64,000 nt of DNA from Nymphaea colorata. Lineage: Eukaryota > Streptophyta > Magnoliopsida > Nymphaeales > Nymphaeaceae. The notes beneath the pieces are model-generated. The model worked only from the letters and a program-made list of their open reading frames with translations. It did not search any database and had not been told where the DNA came from. Shown here piece after piece: positions 26,601-39,400 of the stretch. Every line of letters begins with the position of its first letter. Within the stretch, counting starts at the first letter, position 1. A program made the translations under genes and the position numbers. The DNA lies in the NCBI RefSeq assembly GCF_008831285.2, contig NC_045145.1, positions 1,922,001 through 1,986,000 on the forward strand, given 5' to 3'.

Positions 26601-29600
26601 AATAGCAAGGATCTAAGGGAATGAAATCACATGTTTGTATCAATACGGGTGAAACTACAAGGGATCAAACTATAGCATAAACCCCATTTGTATCTATATG
26701 AACTTGTGATTTAAATAATTTAAGTTAGTCATTATAGATGTAATAAAATGTGAAACGCATTAGATACACTATAAGCGCGCAAATGAACGACTTGAATCTT
26801 ATTTGTTTTCATACAAACTTGAGATTTCAATCCACTAAATCATTCAATATAGATGCAACAACAAGTTAAGTACATTCAATCAAATGTGTGATCAAATGAA
26901 TCAATTAAATACCACTCGTACTGATACGAACTTGTGATTTCAATACCTTCGGTCATTCACTATAAATATAACAAGTTAAACTCATTGAATTAAGTAAAAG
27001 GAATCAAACAAAAGCATAGATTCCACTTGTATCCATAAGAACTTGTGATTTCAATCATTTAAACCGTTCATTACACATGTAATAACAAGTGAAACAGATT
27101 AGATTAAATATATGGGAGCAAATTAACCACTTGAATCTTGTTCATTCTCAAACAAACTTGTGATTTCGATCAAATGAATCATTCAAAATGGATGTATTAG
27201 TAAGTTAAAAACATTCAATTAAATATGTGTGATCAAATGACTCACTTAAATTCGACTAATGTTTATACAAACAACTAATTTCAATCGCTTATATCGCATA
27301 CTATAGATGTAACGACAAATTGAATTCTTTCGATTAACTATTAGGGATGAAACTAATGCATAGATCCGATTTTTAACAATATAAACTTGTGTGATTTCAA
27401 TAATTTAAACGTTCTTTATAAAAGTAATAAACGGTGAAACACATTAGCGATCAATTGAATGATTTGAATCACAAACTAACGCATGAATGTGCTTAAACAT
27501 GCATGTTGAATGATTTAGTGGATTGAAATCACAAGCATGAATGACCATAAATGACATTTAAGTGATTTACTTGTTGTATTTTAGTTAATATAATATGTTT
27601 CGCTGGTTATTACATCAATAATGAATGATTTAAATGGTTGAAATTAAAAGCTTATATGAAAAAAAATGAGATTCAAGTCGTTTGTTTGATCGCTCATCAT
27701 TACCTTAATGCGTTTATTTGTTATTACATGTACAATGATTGATTTTGTTGATTGAAATCACAAGTTCAAATGGATGCAAATGAGATCTATGCATTACTTT
27801 GATCTCTTGTAGATAATCCAATGAGTTGAACTTGTAGTTACATCAATAGTAGGGATCCAATGAATAGAAATTACAAGTTTGTATCAATACGAGTGGGATT
27901 TAAGCGATTCATCTAAGCACGCATATTTCATTGAATGTGATTAACTTGTTGCTACATCCACGTTGAATGATTTAGTGGATTTAAATCACAAGTTTGCATG
28001 AAAATGAATGAAATTGAAGTGGTTCATTTGATCTTTTATGGTTAATCTATTGTGTTTTACTTGTTATGATATGTATAAGGAATGATTTAAGTAATTGAAA
28101 TCACCAATTCATATGGACATAAATCTGATGTATATTGTGAATGATCCAAGGGATTGAATTGACAAGTACGCATCAATAGATGTGGGATTTAAGTGATTCA
28201 TTCAATCACACATATTTAATTGAATATGCATAACTTGATCAAATGAATCGCTTACATTGCACTGGTATTTAGACGAACTTGTGCTTTAAATCCCTTAGAA
28301 AGTTCACTACAAATGTAACAACAATTGCAAGGATCTAAGGGAATGAAATCACATGTTTGTATCAATACGGGTGAAACTGCAAGGGATCAAACTATAGCAT
28401 AAACCCCATTTGTATCTATATGAACTTGTGATTTAAATCATTTAAGTTAGTCATTATAGATGTAATAACAAGTGAAACGCATTAGATACACTATGAGCGC
28501 GCAAATGAACGACTTGAATCTTATTTGTTTTCAAACAAACTTGAGATTTCAATCCACTAAATGATTCAATATAGATGCAACAACAAGTTAAGTACATTCA
28601 ATTAAATATGTGTGATCAAATGAATCACTTAAATACCACTCGTACTGATACGAACTTGTGATTCCAATACCTTAGGTCATTCACTATAAATATAACAAGT
28701 TAAACTCATTGAATTAAGTAAAAGGGATCAAACAAAAGCATAGATTCCACTTGTATCCATAAGAACTTGTGATTTCAATCATTTAAACCGTTCATTACAC
28801 ATGTAATAACAAGTGAAACAGATTAGATTAAATATAAGGGAGCAAATTAACCACTTGAATCTTCTTCATTCTCACACAAACTTGTGATTTCGATCAAATG
28901 AATCATTCAAAATGGATGTATTAATAAGTTAAAAACATTCTATTAAATAAGCGTGATCAAATGACTCACTTAAATTCGACTAATGTTTATACAAACAACT
29001 GATTTCAATCGCTTATATCGCGTACTATAGATGTAACGACAAATTGAATTCTTTCGATTAACTATTAGGGATGAAACTAATGCATAGATCCCATTTTTAA
29101 CTATATGAACTTGTGTGATTTCAATCATTTAAACGTTCTTTATAAAAGTAATAAACGGTGAAACACATTAGCGATCAATTGAATGACTTGAATCACAAAC
29201 TAACGCATGAATGTGCTTAAACATGCATGTTGAATGATTGAGTGGATTGAAATCACAAGCTTGAATGACCATAAATGACATTTAAGTGACTTACTTGTTG
29301 TATTTTAGTTAATATGATATGTTTCGCTAGTTATTACATCTATAATGAATGATTTAAATGGTTGAAACTAAAAGTTTATATGATAAAAAAATGAGATTCA
29401 AGTCGTTCGTATGATCGCTTATCATTACCTTAATGCGTTTCACTTGTTATTACATGTACAATGATTGATTTTGTTGATTGAAATCACAAGTTCAAATGGA
29501 TGCAAATGAGATCCATGCATTACTTTGATCTCTTGTAGATAATCCAATGAGTTGAACTTGTAGTTACATGAATAAATCACAAGTTTTCATGAAAGTGAAT

Positions 29601-32189
29601 GAAATTCAAGTTGTTCATTTGATCTTTTATGGTTAATCTAATGTGTTTTACTTGTCATGATATGTATAAGGAATGATTTAAGTAATTGAAATTACCAATT
29701 CATATGGACATAAATCTGATGTATATTGTGAATGATCCAAGGGATTGAATTCACAAGTACGCATCAGTAGAGGTGGGATTTAAGTGATTCATTCGATCAC
29801 ACATATTTAATTGAATATGCATAACTTGATCAAATGAATCGCTTACATCCCACTCGTATTTAGACGAACTTGTGCTTTAAATCCCTTAGAAAGTTCACTA
29901 TAAATGTAACAACAATAGCAAGGATCTAAGGGAATGAAATCACATGTTTGTATCAATACGGGTGAAATTACAAGGGATCAAACTATAGCATAAACCCCAT
30001 TTGTATCTATATGAACTTGTGATTTAAATCGTTTAAGTTAGTCATTATAGATGTAATAACAAGTGAAATTCATTAGATACACTATAAGCGCGCAAATGAA
30101 CGACTTGAATCTTATTTGTTTTCATACAAACTTGAGATTTCAATCCACTAAATCTTTCAATATAGAACCAACAACAAGTTAAGTACATTCAATCAAATAT
30201 GTGTGATCAAATGAATCAAATATAAATGCAACAACAAGTTAAGTATATTCAATCAAATATGTGTGATCAAATGAATTACTTAAATACAACTCGTAATGAT
30301 ACGAACTTGTGATTTCAATACCTTAGGTCATTCACTATAAATATAACAAGTTAAACTCATTGAATTAAGTAAAATGGATCTAACAAAAGCATAGATCCCA
30401 CTTGTATCCACAAGAACTTGTGATTTCAATCATTTAAACCGTTCATTACACATGTAATAACAAGTGAAACAGATTAGATTAAATATATGGGAGCAAATTA
30501 ACCACTTGAATCTTGTTCATTCTCACACAATCTTGTGATTTCGATCAAATGAATAATTCAAAATGTATGTATTAATAAGTTAAAAACATTAAATTAAATA
30601 TGTGTGATCAAATGACTCACTTAAATTCGACTAATGTTTATACAAACAACTGATTTCAATCGCTTATATCGCGTAACGACAGATTGAATTCTTTCGATTA
30701 ACTATTAGGGATGAAACTAATGCATAGATCCCATTTTTATCTATATGAACTTGTGTGATTTCAATCATTTAAACGTTCTTTATAAAAGTAATAAACGGTG
30801 AAACACATTAGGGATCAATTGAATGACTTGAATAAAAAACTAATGCGTGAATGTGCTTAAACATGCATGTTGAATGATTTTGTTGATTGAAATCACAAGT
30901 TCAAATGGATGCAAATGAGATCTATGCATTACTTTGATTTCTTGTAGATAATCCAATGAGTTGAACTTGTAGTTACATCAATAGTAGGGATCCAATGAAT
31001 TGAAATTACAAGTTTGTATCAATACGAGTGGGATTTAAGCGATTCATCTAGGCACGCATATTTCATTGAATGTGATTAACTTGTTGCTACATCCACGTTG
31101 AATGATTTAGTGGATTTAAATCACAAGTTTGCATGAAAATGAATGAAATTGAAGTGGTTCATTTGATCTTTTATGGTTAATCTATTGTGTTTTACTTGTT
31201 ATGATATGTATAAAGAATGATTTAAGTAATTGAAATCACCAATTCATATGGACATAAATCTGATGTATATTGTGAATGATCCAAGGGATTGAATTCACAA
31301 GTACGCATCAATAGAGGTGGGATTTAAGTGATTCATTCGATCACACATATTTAATTGAATATGCATAACTTGATCAAATGAATCGCTTACATCCCACTCG
31401 TATTTAGACGAACTTGTGCTTTAAATCCCTTAGAAAGTTCACTATAAATGTAACAACAATAGCAAGGATCTAACAGAATGAAATCACATGTTTGTATCAA
31501 TACGGGTGAAACTACAAGGGATCAAACTATAGCATAAACCCCATTTGTATCTATATGAACTTGTGATTTAAATCATTTAAGTTAGTCCTTATAGATGTAA
31601 TGACAAGTGAAACGCATTAGATACACTATAAGCGCGCTAATGAACGACTTGAATCTTATTTGTTTTCATACAAACTTGAGATTTCATCCACTAAATCTTT
31701 CAATATAGAACCAACAACAAGTTAAGTACATTCAATCAAATATGTGTGATCAAATGAATCACTTAAATACCACTCATACTGATACGAACTTGTGATTCCA
31801 ATACCTTAGGTCATTCACTATAAAGATAACAAGTTAAACTCATTGAATTAAGTAAAAGGGATCAAACAAAAGCATAGATCCCACTTGTATCCATAAGAAC
31901 CTGTGATTTCAATCAATTTAAACCGTTCATTACACATGTAATCAAAGTGAAACAGATTAGATTAAATATTATGGGAGCAAATTAACCACTTGAATCTTGT
32001 TCATTCTCACACAAACTTGTGATTTCGATCAAATGAATCATTCAAAATGGATGTATTAATAAGTTAAAAACATTCAATTAAATATGTGTGATCAAAATGA
32101 CTCACTTAAATTCGAACTAATGTTTTATACAAACAACTGATTTCAATCGCTTATATCGGGTACTAGATGTAACGACAAATTGAATTCTT
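20691..32189. repeat. Satellite array, 1.72-kb HOR type with shortened copies
   Basis: The marker gcataaacccc (gcacaaacccc in the first copy) occurs at 20812, 21905, 23601, 24958, 26675, 28398, 29988 and 31532. Spacings are 1093, 1696, 1357, 1717, 1723, 1590 and 1544. Full units are near 1.72 kb, about 15 monomers; the others carry internal deletions. Diagnostic variants are cattactttgatctcttg and gtagataatcc, against cattagtttgatctc and gtagttaatcc in the 1.99-kb type. The last 300 bases before the gap contain several single-base indels not seen in other copies. Confidence 0.88.
30181..30300. repeat. Local 60-bp tandem duplication inside one monomer
   Basis: The stretch 30181-30240 is followed immediately by a near copy starting at 30241 (aagtacattcaatc then aagtatattcaatc). 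The period is exactly 60 bp, about half a monomer. Other HOR copies have this part once, so it is a private event. Confidence 0.8.
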
Positions 32190-32289
32190 NNNNNNNNNNN
32201 NNNNNNNNNNNNNNNNNNNNNNNNNNNNNNNNNNNNNNNNNNNNNNNNNNNNNNNNNNNNNNNNNNNNNNNNNNNNNNNNNNNNNNNNN
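32190..32289. other. Assembly gap of 100 N
   Basis: Exactly 100 N between satellite and gypsy-like sequence. The left border of the gene-fragment island is therefore not directly observed. Confidence 0.99.
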
Positions 32290-32426
32290 CCGTTCCATTT
32301 TTTCTTTTTGTGTCGGGCAACTTTCATGCATATCTTTAAGTCACGAGATTCTTGGGAAAGCACAGCCAACTGAATATCAGGCTGCAATCCCCCAATGAAA
32401 GCTCCTACTAATGAAAGCTCAAGCAA
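32290..32426 (-). pseudogene. Ty3/gypsy gag core fragment
   Basis: On the minus strand this encodes FIGGLQPDIQLAVL, then DLKICMKVARHKKKKW. This fits the conserved end of the plant gypsy capsid domain, where (F/Y)xxGLxxxIxxxV is followed by a helix with a basic tail. The fragment is cut by the N gap on one side and by unrelated sequence beyond 32426 on the other. In the family this region lies within gag, before the zinc knuckle. Confidence 0.7.
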
Positions 32427-34404
32427 AAGATAATTCTACAGATCATCAAGCTCAAGTCATGGAGAATGCACCAGATAATCGATTTCACCCAAGTCTATAA
32501 CAGAATTTGGGAAACGGGCAAGAATCCCTCTCGCAGGTGTGGTAGCATTCCTTCAAAAAATCATAACTCCATGTACAGAGGTCCAAAAATCACGAAATTT
32601 GATCTGGAGGAAGCCAAGATCTTGGAGGATTAGACGCTCCAAAAATCAGCCCAAAGTCGATTCCAGTAGGTGACTCATTGAAGCTTGAAGTTGCGCCTGG
32701 TTTTGCCTTAAATCAGCCAGTCGCAGGACTCAGGCAACATCTAGAGCCAGTCACCTTCAAAAATTCACCAAAATTAAACCGCAGCTCGGATTGAGATGAA
32801 ATTTGGACCAGTGATAGCTGAGATTCTGATGTAGGAACACCTAAAAAATTCAGCTTCAAAGTAGCTCACAAAAGGTGAGTCATTGAGGATTGCAATCAGC
32901 CTAGTTCTGGGTCACTCAGAACTGCGCTGCCTAATTCTGCGATCCGACGTCATGATTCTGATCAGCTCCGGCCAACTATCCAAAACAGCTCAGATTCGTC
33001 CCAAACTTCACCAGAATGATCCCCCAAGAGTTATGAAGCGTCTAAGCCATTTTCCTGCTCAGATCAACCTTCAATCGCCGCAATTATGCTTATTTCAAGA
33101 GATTGCCGTCGATGTCTTCAGAACAGAATTCAGCCTCTGTTTCTCATCTTCAGTCAGTCGATTCCTCACTGTTACACTCGTAGCTCATTGCAAGGGATAC
33201 GCAACAATTAGACACAGATTATGATAGTAAGAATCGATTCTTAAAAGAATTGAAATTGATCTAAGTCAGACATTAGGCGATCTACCTGAAACAGGGATCG
33301 TTCTCGCCTGAACTTGTCAGCATTTCAAATCCCTCTCAAATCCTTCGATCTCAGTCAGATCAGACCGACCTATTCTTCTCGTTAGATGAGTTGACTGAAA
33401 TCGATCAGAACGTCAGCATCCTCTCCACTTCTGATCGGGTTAACAGGAAGGTCTCCCCGTAGAATGTTCACAGAGAAGAATTTCTTACCGATTCAAGAAA
33501 TCCTTGGATGAGCTATGATCAGATGCGCAACCGAGTGATCCTTCTTCCGATTCCAGCCTCTAAGTGCCTCAAAGATTGGAGAGCACTTGCACTGTGATCA
33601 GATCTACTTCTGCACTGTATTCGATGTCTATAGTTCCAGTAGCCTTCCTGGTTTGGCTCCTCTGGTTCTGTAGGCGATCTTCTTCTCTAGCAAAGTCTCC
33701 TTCGCTGGCCAAGCTTTTGGCACCACACTTAAGTACCTCAAACTCTCTCAGGTGGGAGAGAAAATATTCTTTTATCGATTCAATTTCCAAACGTTACGAG
33801 TTTTGGCAAGTCTCCAGCTTATATGCCGCTGGACTGTCTCGGGTTTAACCCGTTGTCTAGGACTGATACGAGTACAAGACCTGACTCAATAAAATCCAAA
33901 ACAAAACAAATACAATGACTCGGTCTGGGCTTGAACCCAGTCGTGACGCGCTCAAGTTAGCCTGGGCTCTTGCCAACTAAACCTGACCCGGACGCACTCT
34001 TGGTTGCGTCCAGTCTTCCTTTGTCTCTTATAGCTGACGTAGTCTTTCTCTGCCCGAACCAGCATCCTCTGCTCTTCAGCCTTGCTCTACTGAGCGAACC
34101 TAGTCCCTTCCATGCTCTCTTCGGCTGAGCGAACCTTTCTTGAACCCATTTTATGCTCCTTGCACTCGTCACCGGCTGCAATATGTAGGCCACAACTCTC
34201 TTTAGTCTTCAGATTAACCTCACAACAGATATTGCTGCCCTCCGCAATCTCCCTGGCCGGCTTGCGCCTAATGCCTTACGCTTCGGTCTCCTCAGAAGTA
34301 AGGTTAACCTCATTAGCCTCCAGACTGCCTATCTCAATCGGCCCTTCAGCCTTGCGCTCTACATTTAGCGCCTCGGCTTTGCTCGACATGGAATTAGCCT
34401 CACT
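32427..34404. other. Unassigned repeat-like DNA between gag-like pieces
   Basis: GC is higher than in the satellite and there are many short open frames on both strands, none with a convincing domain. Phrases such as aatcataactcca and tgagatgaaatttggacc resemble the wording of plant LTRs and retroelement untranslated regions. A tRNA-like stretch lies at 33915-34000. I read the block as degraded retroelement DNA inserted between gag fragments; no boundaries could be fixed. Confidence 0.4.
33915..34000 (-). other. tRNA-like A/B-box sequence, possible SINE or tRNA relic
   Basis: The minus strand carries ggtttagttggcaagagc, resembling a pol III A box, then a perfect B-box-like ggttcaagcc inside a short T-arm-like stem (ctggg/cccag). 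A clean acceptor stem does not form by eye, so this is not called a functional tRNA. It could also be chance sequence within an LTR. Confidence 0.3.
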
Positions 34405-35137
34405 TCACTCAAAACGCCTTGGCCTTCCCTTTATCTTCTCTCGGTTAACCTCACAGTGCCTAAAGTCAATAGCTTCAACAAATGCCGCACTAGCCATCTC
34501 CCCGCTTCCGACCATGACTTTGATAGCAGCTGGTATCCCGCCTATGTCCTCGGTTGCCTCCTCGGCCACACTCGGATGTGCTCTTGGTAGGTGCACATCA
34601 AGTCCACCCCCCTGGAATGGAGCTTGTCCCCAAGCTCTCTTTTGACAGTCATCACGGTCTGTTGGAACTGCCTTGATATAGTTCACATCTCCATCCTCAC
34701 CTACACAGCTTGGATGAGGACCATACTCCCTCGCCAAGGACCTTAGTAAAGACTTTTGGTATATTGGAAGTCCTTGGTCACCCACCCCTGTAAGCATTCA
34801 TCATGAACCCAATTTCCTGACGTCCTCTATCATGGGCTTGCAAAAGTCGGCCCCCAGTTTTGTCATCGAACTTCTCAACAAGTAACAGTTTTTGGTGCTT
34901 GTTGTTAGCTGTAGCACACCATGCTTCCGCTGCTCTCTTAGCCTTCACCTCGGGCATATAATATGACTGTATAGGGTTCGTCATAACAGTCTTGGACTGT
35001 TCTGCAATTTGCTGCATTTGAGCCTCTTTCAGTTGTCATTCCTTCGTTCCCATGGAAGAACTACTGGTCATCTGGTCTGACCCATCTCCCGGACCTTGTG
35101 CTGCTATGGTCTTTGCAGACTTTGTGCCAACAGCCAT
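34405..35137 (-). pseudogene. gag-like retroelement fragment, uncertain
   Basis: On the minus strand a start codon at 35135-35137 opens MAVGTKSAKTIAAQG, a Ser-rich stretch, an in-frame TGA near 35036, then a charged frame (MQQIAEQSKTVM, later RAAEAWCATANNKHQKL). The frame passes at about 34790 into another open stretch reaching 34405. Just upstream, around 35210, the minus strand reads aatttggcactggagcc, which resembles a PBS-type segment. The layout looks like the start of a retroelement gag, and the capsid fragment at 32290 could belong with it. I cannot name the family. Confidence 0.4.
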
Positions 35138-35379
35138 TATAACAGTCTTGAACTGCACGTCGACCTTCCGTTGACTGTTTCACAGATCAATATAAAAAAA
35201 AAATGGAGTCAGGCTCCAGTGCCAAATTCTGGACTTGCACAGGTATAGCAATCCCTTCGGCTTTTCCACTCCTTAGCTTGGAATTCCAACTCATGTTCAA
35301 CAAATGAAGTATCCTAGAACTGAAAAGGTAGGTGAGAAACTCCTAGAATTGGAGTAGGCATCTACCTGCTTTGTTGAGA

Positions 35380-36115
35380 ACCAAAATGTATTTGAGAAGG
35401 AAGTAGGTGGTGACTTCAAGCTCCCTGCACATAACAAGATTGACATTGGGAATTCAGAAATTAATGTGCGGACTCATTTAGGTGCACCAGTTCAAGATAA
35501 TATAGGAGGCTTGCTGGATATCAAGCATGTGAAAGGAAGAAAAATCCATGAAACTGAAAGCAAGATGATCATAAGCTCAAGAAATCTCCTGATGGTCAAA
35601 AACATGAATCATCTGGTTCATGCCAAAATGTAACACAACGGTCTGTTTCTCTAAAGGACAATGAAGCAAGGGATTCAAGCAAGCCTTCTGGATCTCATGC
35701 ATGTGAACAGAGGCCTTCTATGTTGCAACAGGAAAATCCTTCCAGCTTTCATACTGGACTGGACTTTTCTAAAGAGGCAAAAAAAATCAGGCCACCATGA
35801 CAAGGCATCGCACTGAAGGATGGGCAAGAAATCAGTATTCTTTCTGGATATTAGCCAAGGATCAGCAGCAATCTGGAGCTTCAGAAAATATCAGGAGAGT
35901 ATCCACTTCTACCATAAAGCATATTTGCTTGGCGTGATTGATTCACTCCAAAATTTGCGCTTGATTTGTTAATATTATAGTGAATCCAAGTCCTCCATGT
36001 GATCCTTGACCTTCCGTAAGCTCAAATTCTATTATCACCCCTTTATCTGAGAAAACATTGAGTGAGTGATGCTGGTCGGATAGGGCACCTGGTGCTGCCA
36101 AAAAAGTGTGTAGAG
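35380..36115 (+). pseudogene. VAL-type B3 transcription repressor fragment, part 1
   Basis: Frames on the plus strand show, in order, a Ser-rich linker (HESSGSCQNVTQRSVSLK and following), RHRTEGWARNQ, PRISSNLELQKISGEYP, ITPLSEKTLS and SDAGRIGHLVLPKKCVE. The last pieces form the start of the B3 DNA-binding domain of VAL/HSI2-type repressors, nuclear proteins that bind RY motifs and silence seed genes. The pieces lie in different frames, with a two-base loss between TLS and SDAGR near 36067 and stops near 35850, so the copy is broken. A GT donor follows at 36116 (gtatgtt), and the next exon follows at the expected distance. Confidence 0.8.
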
Positions 36116-36310
36116 GTATGTTACTGAAATTTTTATTGTCGTCTTTTTTGAAACTAAGACCATGTTATACTTTTTCGTCCTCTTGTTTTGCCATATACTA
36201 GAGCGTCTAACTTGTTTAGAGCTGCTTTCTTCCTTGGACTTCCTTCAATTAAATTTGGTTTTTGGTACACTCGTATGCTTGATTCTTATGCAATTCTTAA
36301 TCTTGAACAG

Positions 36311-36484
36311 ACGTGCTTCCCAGCAATTTCTCATCCTGAAAGACTGCCTCTTAGGATTCAGGATGCAAATGGAAAGGATTGGGTGTTTCAATTTCGATTT
36401 TGGCCAAATAATAACAGTAGGATGTATGTGTTGGAAGGTGTAACATCATCATTCAGTCAAAGCAACAGCAAGCTGGTGACATAG
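36311..36484 (+). pseudogene. VAL-type B3 fragment, part 2 (B3 domain C-terminal half)
   Basis: After an acceptor at 36310 (ttgaacag) the plus strand encodes [34 protein letters not shown] and MYVLEGVTS. This is the core of the VAL B3 domain, including the [17 protein letters not shown] signature. A one-base loss in the serine codons near 36449 shifts the frame: the following IQS and QQAGD residues are readable only in another frame. The intron of 195 bp is kept, so this is a genomic copy and not a processed one. No CW zinc finger or EAR exons were found downstream. Confidence 0.85.
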
Positions 36485-39400
36485 GTGATGTTTGCAGCCT
36501 GGTCATTTCTTCTTGCTTGTGCATGCAATGCTTGGCACGCAAATAACAAAGAAGCCTCTCAATCATCCTTGCGCGTCTCACTAAATTTACACTTTCTGAA
36601 GTTGAGTTACCTTTTCTTGCATATAAATCAGAAAATGATTGTGATTTCTGTTCAATTCATCCAAATTTCACGGATTGACAAAGCTTTCTACCAGACATAG
36701 CACTATTGTTTTTGAGTAGTATCCCATTTAATATAAGGCAACTGGTGTTAAGTTATTAGAGGTCATACTAGAATATAGTATTATGATCAGAATAGGTTCA
36801 TAGCCCTATAACCACGTTATTTGGTCATAACTGTATAGGAGTTATGACCATATATATAGTTATATATGGTGGGCTGTATAAGTAAATGTACCCTATTTAG
36901 TACATATTTAGTTGATTTTGATTCTTAGTTTAGTTAAATTTGGTTTCTAGCTAGACATATGTTGGATAAGTTGAGATGATGTGGATGAGCAATAAGGAAA
37001 CTAAGAGAGTACATGGGTAAGCATGTGATTTTATTTGGTTTCCCTTATGGACCCAAATTCGAAGGGCATCACACTTAATCCCTCTTCACTCATGGGTCCT
37101 ATTTCTCATCGCTGTTTAGGTAGTAGTTTTTTGAAATGTGATTCTAGATTTTATTTGATTTGAGTTTTTTTCATTTACACAAACTTATACTAGCTAACTA
37201 TTTCTTGTAGTCTTGCTACGTTTAGTTGTTTTAAAATGTTGGATATGCTTGAGAAGGCCCTATGGTGTTTCCGGCACATAGCCATCTAACCATTCATCTT
37301 AACAACCCCCCATCTCCAGCATGCGGTAGATTTCCTTCCATTTATCCATCCTTCTTGTTTGCTCTTCTTAGCTGGCGTAAAGAATTTTCAAGTGTCAAAA
37401 GTGAGAGTAAGAGAAGGTGTTCCATCTTCAAGCATCATCGAGCATACTGTCCACCACGCGGCTGGGTCCTCCATTGAACTTTCTCTTTACAGGTTGGGAC
37501 TTGGTTCCATTTGGAATCATGTTAAGGTCAGGTCTTATTGGTGACTGTCAAACAGGTTTAGAGTCTTTAGACTTTGAGACCTAGGTTCAGTATGTATCTT
37601 CTTTTATGTTCCACGTGATTCCAGCCTATGGCCATGCTCAGTTTAGAGTTAGTTTCATGTATTTCGTCAGTTAACTAGAGTCCTCATCATGTGAGACTTT
37701 TGTTGAAGGTCAATTGTTTGGACTCTCTTCTTGTGGTGCTTGACTGGCCTTCTTTAGGTGCATATTTTATTTGTAGTCTAATCCAGTGGGGACATGGGTA
37801 GTTTTCTGATTTCATGCTTGTTTGAATCTTAGTTAAAGTGGTTGGTGTCTCATTGTTAAGTGTCATGTTTTCTTCATTGAGCTTGTGATTTTGAATATGT
37901 ATGTTAGTTGCGCATGGCATGGTTACACCGATTTATATTTTAAAATGTATATGAATATTGAAGCTGTTATGCCTTGGTATTTACTTTGTGTGTTTGTTTC
38001 TCTTCATTAGTCAAGCCTTTCTGAATGGGTCGAACCTAGTTAGTTAGCTGAATTATTTTGCAAACATATATTAGTCATCGATTTGTTTTTTCATTATTTG
38101 TCTTTGGTCGTTGACATTCCTTATATCATAGGCATTCAGTATTTTTGAAGGTCCTCTGTTTCCGTTGAGTCAATACAACATTTAGTTTTGGTATCAACTC
38201 TTTACAAAGACAGGTCTAACCATGATTTGGCAAAGCTGTAAAAACTACAAAAATCATTCTCTGTTTCAGAGTCAGAGGACTTATAACGTTCTGATCTGGG
38301 ATAAAGTTCCATTTGGGTTTGATTGTTGGTTTGAAGTTTCTTGTGTGAAAATCAGCCGACAAAATTTCAAATTTTTTTCAACTTTGAGTATTTTGATATA
38401 TTGTTGTTAAACTTTTAGCTGTTTCTATTTCTCACGAACAAAAATTTTGAAAACTGAGCTCTATTTCTTGTTTTTTGAATTCTGTGTAGGAAACAGATTT
38501 TTCAATTTTACTTTTTACAAATTTTTTAGTGAAATTTTCTAGTTATTATTATTATTATTATTTATTTAAGGCTCTGTATCCATATCAAAGCCAATACTCC
38601 AACCTACACAGTTTTAGACCTTTTGTTTAGTGGGGGGAATTGTGATTTTGCTTATATTTGTGTTTTATTGCTAGAAAAATTATCTAGTAAGGTTTTTGAT
38701 TGCCTTATTTTGTTGAAACCCTTCCTCACTTGGGTCTTCTCTAGAGTTAGAGCACAAGCCTGTTCATGTCTATGAGAAGCAGTAGGCTACCGAACCACTA
38801 GGTCCTTGCTTTAGGATCTCATGGCGTCACTCTTCCTTGGAGTCCTTGGTGAGTCCGAGGGTAGGGATGTGGTGCGACCTCTAGGGTGAGAATAAGAAGG
38901 GAATAACGTGCATGGGTGCTTAGGGACTTGGTAGGGATTCAGCTTGGCTAGGTGGGTACTAAAGGGGAGGGGCATGGAGGGATGGGAGTGATTGAAGTCG
39001 AGGGGCTATACATGAGAGGGAGAGAGAGAGAGAGAGACTTTGTTTTGTTTCTCACTTCAAGCCTCTTGAAAAGGCTAGCCCCTTTCTCTCTTGAGTGCAT
39101 AGGACACTTGAATATGCTTTTCTGTGGGGGAGAGTCTTTCTGTCTTCATAATTGTTGATGGTGCAGTAGAACAATGAGGTAATAGGATGATCTAAACAGA
39201 TTTGATCATTGGTTCTGCATGCATTGTATTTTCTCCAAAAATTGGTAGCCAGTTGAAGGGGGTTGTGAAGAAATGGATTAGAAGCATTTTATCACCTCCT
39301 CCTGTGCATCAATGTATGAGTGCAATTTTTGAAATTATGATCTTATGTTGCTTTTCAGGATTTGTGGATTAATTGGAAAACTTTAGATAGGGATTTGCAT

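Noticed and set aside
920-32189. CRISPR-like array
   Set aside because: The units are contiguous, diverged 115-bp monomers in both orientations without equal spacers, in a plant genome.
920-32189. CENP-B box in the satellite
   Set aside because: No match to the nTTCGnnnnAnnCGGGn core was found in the monomers; centromere identity is left open.
32117-32426. Open frames running across the second N gap
   Set aside because: Only the part right of 32290 (gag fragment) has sequence support; the join through N is artificial.
34112-34645. 177-aa plus-strand frame
   Set aside because: It is the antisense of the gag-like minus-strand frame, Leu/Ser-rich without a domain.
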